From NCBI GenBank assembly GCA_009760885.1, contig CM019718.1, positions 32,535,030-32,599,029 on the forward strand: 64,000 nt of DNA. The letters run 5' to 3'. The notes beneath the pieces are model-generated. The model did not search any database. It was not told the DNA's origin and saw nothing but the letters and a program-made list of their open reading frames with translations. Below are positions 20,355 through 31,304 of the stretch, piece by piece; the first letter of the stretch is position 1, and every line of letters begins with the position of its first letter. The stretch is from Achatina immaculata. Its lineage: Eukaryota; Mollusca; Gastropoda; Stylommatophora; Achatinidae. The position numbers and the translations under genes were made by a program.

Positions 20355-22285
20355 GTAACTGTCTGTCTTTATAGTGTCTGCTGTTTTCATTTGTCCCAAT
20401 AGCTTCGTGATGTGTCTGCTGTTTCTTTGTTCTGGTAACTGTATCAGCAGGTAAATTTTGTTTCTGTAAATAATTGCTGTAAAGCTGGTATGATAGACAA
20501 GCAGGCAGATAGAGGAACAGACAGACAGGCAGGCAGGCAGACAGGGGGACAGACAGACAGACAGACAGACAGACGAGTGGGTGTTGGTTCGATAAATAAA
20601 AAGATGGGTGGGTGGGTGGGTGGGTGGATGGATGAATGGATGGTTACCAGGCAAATATGATCTTAAGAAAAGTAATCAACACAGAAGGATCGATGCACTT
20701 CCTCTCACCACCTTCTCTAACCCCGCCTTATTCCACAATGTTGATGAAGCTTTGCTAAGTTCATTTTGGAAATTAAGGACAGCCTCTATTGTCCACTCCC
20801 TGTCCGAAACGATCTCAGTATTACAAGATTTTTCTCCCATTGTCAGCTGTAACAAAACCCTCAGTTCTCTTACAATTACTTTCAAGAACACTAGCCTCCA
20901 TGTCAGTGCGGTTTGAGCACTGAAGACAATTTTTAGCGATCATCTGTTACACCAGCATTAATTTCCCAAACAGTTTTAGATTCGGCGTAACTCCGAGGTA
21001 CAACTTTGAAGGAGCATGAAACAAGATACATCAACCGTCGCTTTTTTTGTAGGACTAATTACATCAGAAAAGATCAGACACGCCGAGAATGGCCGCCATG
21101 TGCTGTCATGAAACATCTGTACACGTGCTTGAGGGTCGAGATGAGTCGAAACAGTCAGTAGTCCGTCTAGCTTCTGTCTGGAATGCCGCGCCATTCCCAC
21201 AGTCTGCCGGAGAGAAAGGAGGGTGGGGTGTTTGTGGGGGGGGGGGGGGGGAGGGACCGCCAGGCATTTCACAAAATTTGGAAGTTAGAAGCTTCCTCGG
21301 TGTGTCTGGGAATGTGACGTGCAAGGCTGACGGTGAAAGTCCCCTCACAGCCTCCCAAGCCCTCCAATACATGCCACGGACTGTGCGGGAGTAAAGTTAA
21401 CGCTAGAATTTCGTTTCCAGCGAAAACAAAGTAACTTGTTGTTAACATTCCAAATGTTTACAGATTATCTGTCTTCAGCAGCGATTAGAACAGAGATGAC
21501 AGCGGCAGCAGCCGTTGTACGGAGTGAGCTTAATGGCGGTTAATGGTACAGATTTTTTTTAAAAGACGGGGGGGGGGGAGGAAGGGCAGAAGGTTTGAAA
21601 ATAAAAACAGGAAGGAGAGGGGGACAGGTGGCAAGAACAGGTAAGAGAAAGTACAGGTGAGGGCGCGCGCACACACACATATACGCACATACACATACAG
21701 AACCATTTATCTCATACAGATCTAGTGTAAGAGATTGGGGGGGGGGGGGCATAACTTGTACGCTCTTAAGCATCGTCATCAGAAGAGTGGAGAAGTCACA
21801 AAAAGAAGAAGGTGGATGGATGCAGCAAATGAGTATAGATTGTAATGTAGTATAGTGTAACATAGTATATTATGATATAATAAAATTAATTATTATTGTT
21901 AGTATTATTATTAGCATTTTATTATGGTTATGATTATTATTAGTATTATTACGACAGAGTTAAGTATATACTTAGATATATTAGATACAACGACGCTGTG
22001 TACAGTCTAGAAGGATTTACTCAGATAACAGTAGTACATATGGAGACAGACAGACGGACACTAAACAGATATGAGACAATCCCCGCCAGTTGTCGAAAAC
22101 ACCTGATACTGGATAAGAAGAATCATCCAAGCGAGAAAATTGAATAGACGGATTTGACGCAACAGATTTACTGACAGGCGAGGCATATTTGCTACTCTTA
22201 GGACGCAATTTGCACTCATAAATTGTCCAGCGGGCCAACAAAATGACTAAAGTTAGTGGATCAACTCATCCCGAAGTCTAATCAG
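20355..22285. other. Intron 2, first part
   Basis: Holds tetranucleotide repeats of the CAGG/GACA and GGGT types (about 20500-20640), G-runs near 21237 and 21568, and CA-rich runs near 21665. No gene or element with clear ends was recognised. Minus-strand ORFs here lack domains. Confidence 0.5.
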
Positions 22286-22289
22286 TATG

Positions 22290-22870
22290 TAATCAGCCAG
22301 CTGACCAATAGAATGATCTAGAGGTGTGTCCTATTGGACAACTGACTTATGATATATAAGCCAGACATGCAGTTTTGATAAAAGGACTGAAAGGAGAGAA
22401 AAGAAGAATAAGAAAGTAGATAAGAGAGCAACGACAGACAGAGCAGATGGACAGGTAGAGCAAATAGATATTCAGGAGATAGAGAAGCAGTTTAGAACCA
22501 GAAGTAGTTTAGGACAGACAGAAAATGCTGTTTCAAATTAGAAAGTGAATATTATTACTACGTGAGAAATGGAGAAGATTTAGTATATTTGGAACTTTGT
22601 GTAAAATGCTTTCGGAGAGGTCTCAAGTTGATACTTGTGAGTTTCGTTTGGTGAACTATAATTTGATTCAGGAACGAACTATCTGCATTTTATAGTGATT
22701 ATCTGTGTCAAGATTTCAGTCTTGCAATGAACCATATAGTATCACGTAGTGACATTCTGAACTTGTAAAGTGAACAAAAAGAAGACGTAGTAACTTGCAT
22801 TCATAAATAAAAGGTGACACGGAGAAAGATAATATCATGGCGGTCACAAAGTGTCAACAGCGCTGTAGGA
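22290..22870 (+). promoter_or_regulatory. Possible LTR/promoter in intron 2
   Basis: In order: GACCAATAG (CCAAT box, about 22302), CTATTGG (inverted CCAAT, 22331-22337), ATATATAAG (TATA-like, about 22353), AATAAA (22805), and AATATCA followed by TGGCGGTCAC (about 22830-22845). The order CCAAT, TATA, polyadenylation signal, CA end and TGG primer-binding start is that of a retroviral-type LTR. No second LTR, gag or pol was found and the 5' boundary is unknown. It could instead be an alternative promoter of the bZIP gene. Confidence 0.3.
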
Positions 22871-23044
22871 AAGTGAATTACGTTGATAACATTTAAAAGG
22901 CCAAGGAGTGCTGCTATACGTGGCAGTCTCCAACACTCAAAGCCCAGCAAATATCATCGATTCAAATGGCAGAATTGTAGGACAGTATTAATCAGAGAAC
23001 ACTACTTCATTACATCATTATTCAGCCAGAACATTATTATAGTA

Positions 23045-24052
23045 AGCGATTGTAAAACATCTATACTGGCAGCAAGAAGCAGCAGTTCGAGTTGAAAATA
23101 GAACTGGAAAATATCAACCGATAAAACAAGGGGTGCGACAAGGATGTGTACTATCTCCAGACTTTTTTTCTCTATACAGCGAGAATATTCTAAGAACGAT
23201 CATCACAGAACCAGGCATAAAAATTGGAGGATACAATATTAACAACCTTCGGTATGCTGACGACATAGTACTGATAGCTGAGAACCAATAAGACTTGCAA
23301 AATCTCTTGGATAAAGTCGCCAAAGAAAGTGAACAGAAAGGGCTTACTTTGAACATCAAAAAGACAGAGACTATGGTTATATCTAAGAAACAGAATCCGC
23401 CAGCATGCAGTATTAAATTAAACGGAACTATTCTAAAGCAGGTGCAGAAATTCAAATACCTTGGAGCAGTAATAACTTCAGATGGGAAATGCAAAACAGA
23501 AATTAGGAACAGAATAGGCCAAGCAAAGACTGCATTTCAGAGAATGAGAAACATATTAGCTAACACATCTTTATCAATGAATGTTAGAAAACGAGTCCTA
23601 AAATGCTATATTGAACCTATCTTGTTATATGGAAGTGAATCATGGACAATAGGCAATTCTGCACAAAAATCATTGGAAGCAGCAGAAATGTGGTTTATTA
23701 GAAGAATGTTGCGAATCCCCTGGACAGCAAAAATAACTAATGAAGAATGTATGAAAAGAGCTGGAGAGACAAAAAACCTTGTCAAAAAGATAAGAGAGAG
23801 ACAATGTACTTTCATAGGACATGCAATGAGAAGAGGGGGCATTGAAAATATTATAACAACAGGAAAAATAGAAGGAAGAAGATCAAGAGGAAGATCAAGA
23901 GAAATGATACTGGACAGTCTGACAGGATGGTGTGAGAGGAGATCACCAACTGAACTGATGGCCTGCATGAAGGATCGGGTACTCTGGAGAAGCATAATAG
24001 CCAACGCCAGTCGGCACGGCACCTGATGATGATGATGATGATGATGATGCTA
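23045..24052 (+). pseudogene. RTE-type LINE, 5'-truncated, in intron 2
   Basis: Translation gives YWQQEAAVRV, then QGVRQGCVLSPDFFSLYSE, then RYADDIVLIA, the YADD catalytic motif of the reverse transcriptase. A stop in ENQ*DLQ separates this from a 243-codon ORF (23295-24026) covering the thumb and C-terminus: KYLGAVITSDGKC, LYGSESWT, FIGHAMRR, GRRSRGRSR, DRVLWRSIIANASRHGT. It ends in an ATG/GAT repeat tail (24026-24050). Gene order and the short tandem tail fit the RTE clade. It lies in the same sense as the host gene. One stop and the missing endonuclease make it inactive. Confidence 0.88.
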
Positions 24053-24055
24053 GCA

Positions 24056-24345
24056 TGAAATGTAGGTTGTAAGTGATTTCATGAAATGTAGCTTGTAAGT
24101 GATTTCATGAAATGTAACTTGTAAGTGATTTCAAGAAATGTAGGTTGTAAGTGATTTCATGAAATATAGGTTGTAAGTGATTTCATGAAAATATAGGTTA
24201 TAAGTGATTTCTTGAAATGTAGGTTGTAAGTGATTTCATGAAAATATAGGTTGTAAGTGATTTCATGAAATGTAGGTTGTAAGTGATTTCAAGAAATGTA
24301 GGTTGTAAGTGATTTCAAGAAATGTAGGTTGTAAATGATACAGCC
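24056..24345 (+). repeat. 26-bp minisatellite with GTAAGT in most units
   Basis: About 11 units of GTAGGTTGTAAGTGATTTCA plus TGAAAT. GTAAGT, the best 5' splice-site hexamer, occurs at 24069, 24095, 24121, 24147, 24173, 24226, 24253, 24279 and 24305. The units near 24200 and 24331 carry variants. It begins directly after the tail of the RTE copy. Confidence 0.93.
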
Positions 24346-24959
24346 CGAACTCCTTTCTATAAAAAAAGGCACTTTATTATGACTGTTCTCATCTCATGCT
24401 GCAGCGTGAGGTGTTTTTTTTTCTTTTTGCCCCAGTGAACCTTCACGTGCAGTCATGAGTGTGATATATCACAGTTTGCTGGATAATCAGTCTAAATACA
24501 GTAATTTCCTTGCTCTGAAAGTTCTGTAAAGTTTCTGCATGTATGGAGAAAGTAAAATAACTATAAACTGACTATACTAGCAGTTTTTTCGAAATGCATA
24601 AGTGCTCTTTATATAAACATTGATTGAAAAATCATACATATGTATGTTTTTCTCTCATTTGGCACTTCATGTTGTTTGTAGTATACTTCGCGCATGCGCG
24701 TCAAACAACAGTCATGTGTCGTGCACAAAGCTAGTTAACACTTCCTGTTTTTTTTAATATAAATATATATAATAAGGATTTCATAATATAAGTAGAAATC
24801 ATATTTTCATTCCTTCTCCCGTCATTTTTGACGTGCTAAAGCACATGAATATGTGAAAGTGTGTACCGAAAGTGTTCTACCAAAGCGTATGTTTCTATTT
24901 CATGATTTACCAAGGCCGTATTATCGCTTTAATCTAGCTTTTTGTCTTCTCTCGCGCAG
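24346..24959. other. Intron 2, last part
   Basis: AT-rich, with no element recognised. It ends in TTTTTGTCTTCTCTCGCGCAG, a normal acceptor for exon 3. Confidence 0.55.
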
Positions 24960-26351
24960 AATTACGAGAAAGTTGTACAACAAAACCAGGAGCTACAGAA
25001 AGAGTTGGAGGTCTTGAAACGAGAACTGAGCGGCCTCAAGAACACATGCCGGGCCCACAGTATATGTTGCCCTAGCACCTTCACGGTCAAATGTGAGTCA
25101 GATGACCTTGTCAAGACAGAGCCTATGACCGATGATGAGCTTTTGGACACTGAGCAAGACTGCCAAGATCTCCACAACAGCCATCTTCTCATGAATGAAG
25201 GGAGGTCATCAGGAGAGTCTTTGGCTGTACAGAATATAGTCATGTCTCTAGACGGTCCTTCATGGGAGCTTTCTCAAAGTCCTATGATGATTCAGAGCAC
25301 GGCCCTTGGAAACACTGGCTTACTACACAAAGAGCAGACCAACGATGTTCATCAGTCCCAGAGCGAGTTACTGCAGCAGCTTATGCCACAAGTCTCCACC
25401 AAGGGTAACCAACACCAGCAGCAGCAACGTTACGTATGGCAGAGCTCTTCTTCTGGCTGTTTGGTACAAAATCAATGCTCCACAAGGCGCTTGAGCGGTT
25501 CCACAAGTATATGCCAGCTGCTGGAGTCGGTTGACCACAGACGTGAAGATGGCAAGTGTTTCAGCCAGCGTCATCAGCATCAGGCTGGCTATGTCCAGCG
25601 TGACCGTCCTGAGGAATATTACCGATCTACACCATCATCATGTGCTGCTGCTACTCTACAGGCAGCTTGTGCCAGCGCTTCAAATAGCAGTTACACAGAT
25701 CTAAACGCCCACCCTCTGCTGACACATTCGCCGTGTCAGGTTGTTCCTTCCGTGCAGTCACCAGCACCAGTTTGTGCATCTCCTAGAACACGCTGCTCCA
25801 CCGACCTGACCAGACACAGGTCTCTGTCAGGCGGAAGCGTCAGTGCGTCAGAGACAGCGATGTCATGCCTGGGCGAGAGAAGAGTCAGCAGCGTGTCATC
25901 TGACGGCAGCTTCTACCCAGACAACCGGGGCAACATATACCACGACCCGTGTCCAGCTGATCTCCCGGACACAGACACTGATGATGTCTTTGTCCTTCCT
26001 GCCAGCGATGGCGGGTCATCTCTGGGCGACCTTGACGTCAACAACAACAACATCCTGGGCGCTCTTCCGGGCCATATCACAGAGGGCGAGGGTCCACGCT
26101 TTCCTGGAGAAGACTCAAGGCTGGCAGACAACTCTTATGATTGGTGGAGCGCAGCAACAGACCTAGTGGACAGCAGCCGAGGAGATATAACAAACAGCAG
26201 GGACAGCAACAATAACACCATCACGGGGGACAGCGACGATGTAAGCGTCTTGTTGCAGATATCCAATGACCAGCTTCTCTTCTACGACCCGGAGAACGTC
26301 GATCTGACGGAAGATGTGTTCCCTAACTTCATCTCCAATCCCGAGGACTAA
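24960..26351 (+). CDS. ATF3/JDP2/Fos-like bZIP factor, exon 3 (zipper and C-terminus)
   Basis: Last exon, 463 codons plus TAA, phase 0. The zipper continues from exon 2 with heptad d residues Val5, Leu12, Leu19, Leu26 and then His33, followed by SICC. A His at the sixth position followed by Cys is a hallmark of Fos/ATF3/JDP2 (HRPxC). Asn9 at an 'a' position (NQEL) matches Jun and ATF3 (NxEL), where Fos has Lys, so I favour ATF3/JDP2. VKCE (43-46) and VKTE (51-54) are possible SUMO sites. The remaining ~400 residues are low-complexity Ser/Gln/Asp with SP motifs. The last ~60 are acidic with bulky hydrophobics (TEDVFPNFI), a likely activation domain. This tail is far longer than in vertebrate ATF3. 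Confidence 0.93.
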   Translation, partial: NYEKVVQQNQELQKELEVLKRELSGLKNTCRAHSICCPSTFTVKCESDDLVKTEPMTDDELLDTEQDCQDLHNSHLLMNEGRSSGESLAVQNIVMSLDGPSWELSQSPMMIQSTALGNTGLLHKEQTNDVHQSQSELLQQLMPQVSTKGNQHQQQQRYVWQSSSSGCLVQNQCSTRRLSGSTSICQLLESVDHRREDGKCFSQRHQHQAGYVQRDRPEEYYRSTPSSCAAATLQAACASASNSSYTDLNAHPLLTHSPCQVVPSVQSPAPVCASPRTRCSTDLTRHRSLSGGSVSASETAMSCLGERRVSSVSSDGSFYPDNRGNIYHDPCPADLPDTDTDDVFVLPASDGGSSLGDLDVNNNNILGALPGHITEGEGPRFPGEDSRLADNSYDWWSAATDLVDSSRGDITNSRDSNNNTITGDSDDVSVLLQISNDQLLFYDPENVDLTEDVFPNFISNPED

Positions 26352-26384
26352 TCCACGACGTGATTTATCCATTACATCTTCACA

Positions 26385-26418
<34 letters not shown>

Positions 26419-27144
26419 GGTGAGCGGCAAATTTCAAAGTTTTGTGCACAAATATTCATATATCTGTCAGACACTCAGAAAACAAATACATAAAAAAGAA
26501 TACATATTAAATTTGTGAATTTTTTCAGTTGCTCAGAACAAAAAGAATTTCATTTGTACGACAAGGCATTAATCAGTTAGAGAAACAGAGGACCCAACAT
26601 CTGCCCTTAAGAAGAATCATGTTTTAGTTGATGGATTGATTGTTTGGCTGATTTTTGTTGGCTGATTCTGTTGGCTGATTGATGACCCTACGAACTTGAG
26701 TTCTTTTGCAGTGAAACCAGTGATAAGGATCTTCAAACAAGTGTATCCAGCTGGATGAGATACGTCCATGATGGCTTTCCTTGAATTCTAAGATGAAAGT
26801 AATGAAACTTGTTTCTGGATATGTTCCACCATCACAGTGGAGTATGCTTAGATATCTTCCTTAATGTCTTCATTGAAATGGCATGTATCCAGAAGTACGG
26901 CAAGGAGACTGCACAGCAAGGACCGGTAGGCCGCATAATTTAATGTGGCGGGTCGAATTCGAGGGTTGACGATCCTTGGTGACTCCAGTTTTCCGTTTTC
27001 TTCACAACCACCAGAGAACAGACATCTTCTCGCCTATCTACAGTTTACATCAGAAATCATCTTGAAGAAAGCGTCTTAAATAACATTGCCGCTTCATTTA
27101 ATCCAGACATTTCAAACTGTTTTAATTTTTATTTCTTGTTTTGC

Positions 27145-27215
27145 CGGTTTTTAAATTCCCTGGGAAGATTTATAAAACTGAAAAAAAAAAATCTTCCCAG
27201 GGAATTTAAAAACCG
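27145..27215 (+). other. Perfect 27-bp stem-loop
   Basis: The left arm 27145-27171 (CGGTTTTTAAATTCCCTGGG, then AAGATTT) is the exact reverse complement of 27189-27215, with a 17-nt A-rich loop. In RNA this would be a 27-bp uninterrupted hairpin in the presumed 3' UTR. It could be a small MITE palindrome, a double-stranded-RNA-binding site or a miRNA-like precursor; function is unknown. Confidence 0.9.
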
Positions 27216-27526
27216 AAAAATAGACAAAATTGACAAGCGCAACAACAGAATTGACAATGCTCGGTACATTTTCTGAGATGAAAAACTTGGATTGATGTTT
27301 GCTGTACACGTGTCAAACAATGAAAAGCTGGGTTTGATTGTAAAACTTTGATCAATCTGGAACGAAACGATACCAGTGTCTGTGTTACTAATGTATTATT
27401 TTCTTTGTTATATATATATTTTTTGTAAATGTAACTTTTTATGTTATTTGTTATTTTGTTTCATTTAAGCAATGCTTTGAGAAAATCAGAAATTGCTGAA
27501 GTTTATGATTGATTGATTGATTGATT

Positions 27527-27599
27527 TTTCTTTCTTTCTTTCTTTTTTTCTTTTTATTTCTTTCTTTTCTTTTCCCTTCCTTTCTTTCTTTCTTTCTCC

Positions 27600-27630
<31 letters not shown>

Positions 27631-27911
27631 TTTCCTTCTTTCTTTTTCCTTCTTTCTTTTCCTTTCTTTCTTTTCCTTTCTTTCTTTTTCTTTATTTCTG
27701 TTCCCTTCTTTCTGTTCCCTTCTTTCTTTCTTTCTTTCTTTCTTTCTTTTCCCTTCTTTCTTTTTCTTCCTTTCTTTCTTTCTTTCTTTCTTTTCCCTTC
27801 TTTCTTTCTTTCATTCTTTCTTTCTTTCTTTCTTTTCCCCTCTTTCTTTTTCTTTCTTACTTTCTTTCTTTTCTTTTCCCTTCTTTCTTACTTTCTTTCT
27901 TTCTTTTCCCT

Positions 27912-27942
<31 letters not shown>

Positions 27943-27945
27943 AGT
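27527..27945. repeat. TTTC-rich polypyrimidine tract
   Basis: About 420 bp almost purely C/T, mainly TTTC with TTCCC interruptions, after a TTGA run (27508-27525). Phe/Leu/Ser-rich ORFs here are artefacts. Confidence 0.97.
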
Positions 27946-28296
27946 CAATTCATTTCTCTCATCATTGTTAATATTAATGTTATCTATTGATACAGATGTT
28001 TATAAAAATGTTTCATGAGATTTAACGAATAAATTATGTATTTTCTAAAGATAATAAAGACAAGGCATTATTGGTAGCCATTTTGTTGACCTCATTACAT
28101 CTGTTTATTCTGTAACTTGTTTCTGTTTGTTTACTTACACTGTTACTGTAACTGATAAACAATTCCGAATGTAGCTGTATATCTTACGCCATGTTATCAC
28201 TGCTTCTGTTGTATGTAGCAGGAAGTAATACATTATATGTTTGCACGAAAAAGTATTTATCTTGATACAAATAAAGTGTACACTGCACATAAATAT

Positions 28297-28424
28297 ACAG
28301 TGGCGAGTCAAAAAATAACTGCAAATCAAGCTGCTTAATCACGGACATGTCAAAAAAGTATTTTCAATATATTTTTGAAAAAGTTACGCACCTTGATCTG
28401 CAGTTACTTTTTGACCGATCCCCG
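28297..28424. mobile_element. Tc1/mariner-type MITE, 128 bp
   Basis: The left end (28298-28330, with GAGTCAAAAAATAACTGC) and right end (28392-28424) are 33-bp imperfect inverted repeats sharing GTCAAAAAnTAACTGC. The element is flanked by TA dinucleotides (28295-28296 and 28425-28426), as expected for Tc1/mariner insertion. No ORF. Confidence 0.75.
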
Positions 28425-28426
28425 TA

Positions 28427-28794
28427 TATAACCTGCTACGGAGCCCTTGAGAGTAATTTTGAAAGTTGGTGTAAAAATAGTTCTCCTGTGGCCCCTATAC
28501 TCTTCTTAAAATAAAGGAAGAGATCTGGGACCTGAAGCGATACATCCACTGGTTTCCCTTCATCCCCCGTCACCACACTGGGCTGCCTAGTTAAGAAATG
28601 GACCATAGTATTCCTTAAAGAGATCAACAGCTTGGTTGATATGACCACCCCCCATATGGCCCCATGTTCTGTGTCGTAGTGTCACCTGGAAGAGAAACTA
28701 GGTCACGCGAACTTCAGAAACAGGATGTCGCAGTTAAATCACTTCAGAAATTTACCAACATGTTTATTGGCTTCGTGTAAGCATTTCATTAACC
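28427..28794. other. No gene recognised
   Basis: Ordinary sequence; the minus-strand ORF (28436-28648) has no recognisable domain. Confidence 0.4.
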
Positions 28795-28935
28795 ATCCAT
28801 CCATCCATCCATCCATCCGTGTTCTTGTTCTTGGTCCATAATCAATCGCTGCCCAGTACGCCTTTGACGTCTTGTAGGGCAGCAACAAATTCTCTCCACT
28901 TCTCACGGTCTGCAGCCGGCATACTCATCTCTGCT
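28795..28935 (-). mobile_element. LINE F 3' end, second copy
   Basis: On the minus strand GTGAGAAGTGGAGAGAATTT and GTTGCTGCCCTACAAGACGT match 2690-2740. A GGAT tail (seen as CATC at 28795-28819) follows. Confidence 0.65.
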
Positions 28936-28966
28936 TTCTACAGTTCTGTGCTAGTCTGTCTTTGCT

Positions 28967-28968
<2 letters not shown>

Positions 28969-29012
<44 letters not shown>
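28969..29012. repeat. CT dinucleotide microsatellite
   Basis: Uninterrupted CT run. Confidence 0.97.
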
Positions 29013-29014
<2 letters not shown>

Positions 29015-29164
29015 GCTCAGATGTCAGTTTCATGGCTGTCTTAATGATCTCACTGGGGCTCCTCGGAGAACATCGCCAGTCCACTTTCGGCCCAGTGATG
29101 AACCTATTATCTGCGACCTGACGTTCGTCATAAAACCAGTAGTGGTGTGATGATCTGCGGAGTC

Positions 29165-29720
29165 ATAAAACGGTCTAGTGCATGATCTATATAGTCATAA
29201 CACAGTCTACACGGATATTACATAGTCTACTCAGCTGTAACACAATCTACATGGCTATTACCTAATCTACTCAGCTATAACATTATCTACACGGCTATTG
29301 CATAATCTAAGCTGGTATACCAACCCTACACGGCTATTGCATAATCTAAGCTGGTATAACCAGTCTACACGGCTACTGCATAATCTAAGCTGGTATAACC
29401 AATCTACACGGCTACTGCATAATCTAAGCTGGTATAACCAGTCTACACGGCTATTGCATAATCTAAGCTGGTATAACCAGTCTACATGGCCATTGCATAA
29501 TTTAAGCTGCTATAACCAGTCTTCACGGCTATTGCATAATCTAAGGTGGTATAACCAGTCTACACGGCTATTGCATAATTTAAGCTGCTATAACCACTTT
29601 ACACGGCTATTGCATAAACTAAGCTGGTATAACCACCTTACACGGCTATTGCATAATCTAAAGTGGTATAACCAGTATACACGGCTATTGCATAATCAAA
29701 TAGGTATGACATACTCTATG
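29165..29720. repeat. 39-bp minisatellite, about 11 clear copies
   Basis: Unit CACGGCTATTGCATAATCTA then AGCTGGTATAACCAGTCTA, clear from about 29290. More diverged units start near 29165. The 13-residue repeats in the + frame (LLHNLSWYNQSTR) are an artefact of the 39-bp period. Confidence 0.94.
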
Positions 29721-30479
29721 TGAGCTCAGGTATAATACAGACAGCACTAAGATAGTTTATACGATGGCAAAATAGTTAATTAAATTCAGACTTGGTCCTC
29801 CACAGACTTACAAAGATTTACACAGCTCGTACCGCGTACACGTCACGCTTTACATTGTAAAGATACGGCTTACAAACCTGCAGCCGGGCTTACGGCAGCT
29901 GTGTCTTAAAACTACACAGATACATCTCGATTGACACGGCTTAGACAGCTGTGACATGTCTCATACTGACTGCACATCAAGATCCGTGGGTCCCCAATCT
30001 TGTAAGATTCAAGGGACCACTTTATCAACTACATATAAATTGCGGACCCCCAGTTTATCATGTAAAATCGAGGGCCCTCTTTGTTTTCGCGATGTTGGTG
30101 CGACGGACTCACAGATCATGCTAAGGAAGATTGGGAAAATTTTTCTTCGTGCACGATAGGACACTCCCATGTGAGGCGGATTCACGTGGGCCTTCTGCCC
30201 AGGGCATGCAGGTGTCCATGGAAGTAAACTTCCTGGTAGACTGGCTGCACAGGCTGAAATACAAGACAGGCTGAGAAACGGGCAAGGAGGACATTGCGAG
30301 GGCTGTTTTAGACAGGCTGCGGGAGGATTAGGAAAGGGAGTGGGTGGACATTGTGCAGATACGGAGATTGACGGTGTTATGACAGAGGGAAGGTTCCGCC
30401 AGAAAATCTAAACTTCGTGGGAGAAAATGTATAACCAACAACCAGCATTTGACACGAGCCATAAGTTGACAGAACCTTC
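29721..30479. other. No gene recognised
   Basis: Contains scattered ACACGGCTTACA-type motifs related to the preceding array. No coding feature is supported. Confidence 0.4.
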
Positions 30480-30875
30480 AGTGGATGTTGGGGTACATGG
30501 CGGAACATGGATGTTGGGGTACATGGTGGAGAATGGATGTTGGGGTACATGGCGGAACATGGATGTTGGGGTACATGATGGAGAATGGATGTTGGGGTAC
30601 ACGACGGAACATGTATGTTGGGGTACATGGCGGAACATGGATGTTGGGGTACATGGTGGAGAATGGATGTTGGGGTACATGGCAGAACATGGATGTTGGG
30701 GTACATGGTGGAGAATGGATGTTGGGGTACACGACGGAGCATGTATATTGGGGTACACGGCATAGCATGGATGTTAGGGTACACAGCGGAGGACGGATGT
30801 TGGGGTACATGGCGGAATATGGATGTTGGGGTACAGGGCTGAACATGGATGTTGGGGTACAGGGCGGGGCATATA
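30480..30875. repeat. 26-bp minisatellite with 52-bp higher-order unit
   Basis: About 15 units of GTACATGGCGGAACATGGAT plus GTTGGG. Two versions (CGGAACATGG and TGGAGAATGG) often alternate, giving a 52-bp higher-order period. Long ORFs exist in several frames on both strands as artefacts. Confidence 0.95.
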
Positions 30876-31300
30876 CGGGACACTCCTGGATGTGACGACG
30901 TCGGATTCTGATTTCTGAATTTCATCCACCAAAGAGGACTTAACACCAAACTGAATAAGCCAATGGTGGAGCGAACCGCCTGATACTGGCCCGCCTGCCA
31001 CTTGTACCACAGGTCCACTGATGTGGACAGTGTTGTTATAACAGGTCTGATTTGATGCTACGCTTAAGACATGACAGGCATAGGTTTCCAGGCAGATGGA
31101 CAAAATGTCGGGATTCTGGCCGCTGGATGGGCAATGAACATTTTTAATTTTCCCATTGCTACGACATAGGAAAGTCTCTTGGAGCTAAACAAGAGCACAA
31201 GGTCTCAGATCATCAGAGGAGTGCTCTGCCTTCAGTTCTTTAAACTTCTGACACTCTAAGGAGGTAGGGAGTGTGGGTCGTGATGTCTGTATGCTGTTTA
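30876..31300. other. No gene recognised
   Basis: Unique-looking sequence, no domain or element end seen. Confidence 0.4.
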
Positions 31301-31304
31301 ACGA

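Larger units (their letters stand above)
26352..28296 (+). other. Probable 3' UTR of the bZIP gene
   Basis: Starts after TAA at 26349-26351 with a CAT run (about 26385-26417). It includes the hairpin at 27145-27215 and a pyrimidine tract at 27527-27945. AATAAA signals occur at 28029, 28055 and 28270. The real polyadenylation site is not known; transcripts could end much earlier. Confidence 0.5.

Noticed and set aside
19865..20374. 169-codon ORF spanning the intron 1 repeat into exon 2
   Set aside because: It reads the 36-bp minisatellite and then exon 2 in a frame that does not give the bZIP basic region.
22805..22870. Definite LTR retrotransposon
   Set aside because: Only promoter-like and end-like motifs; no second LTR, gag or pol, so it is kept only as a low-confidence candidate.
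25306..26166. Secondary ORFs in the other two frames inside exon 3
   Set aside because: Shadows of the bZIP coding frame without domains.
30377..31018. 213-codon minus-strand ORF and overlapping + strand ORFs
   Set aside because: Artefacts of the 26-bp minisatellite, open in several frames on both strands.
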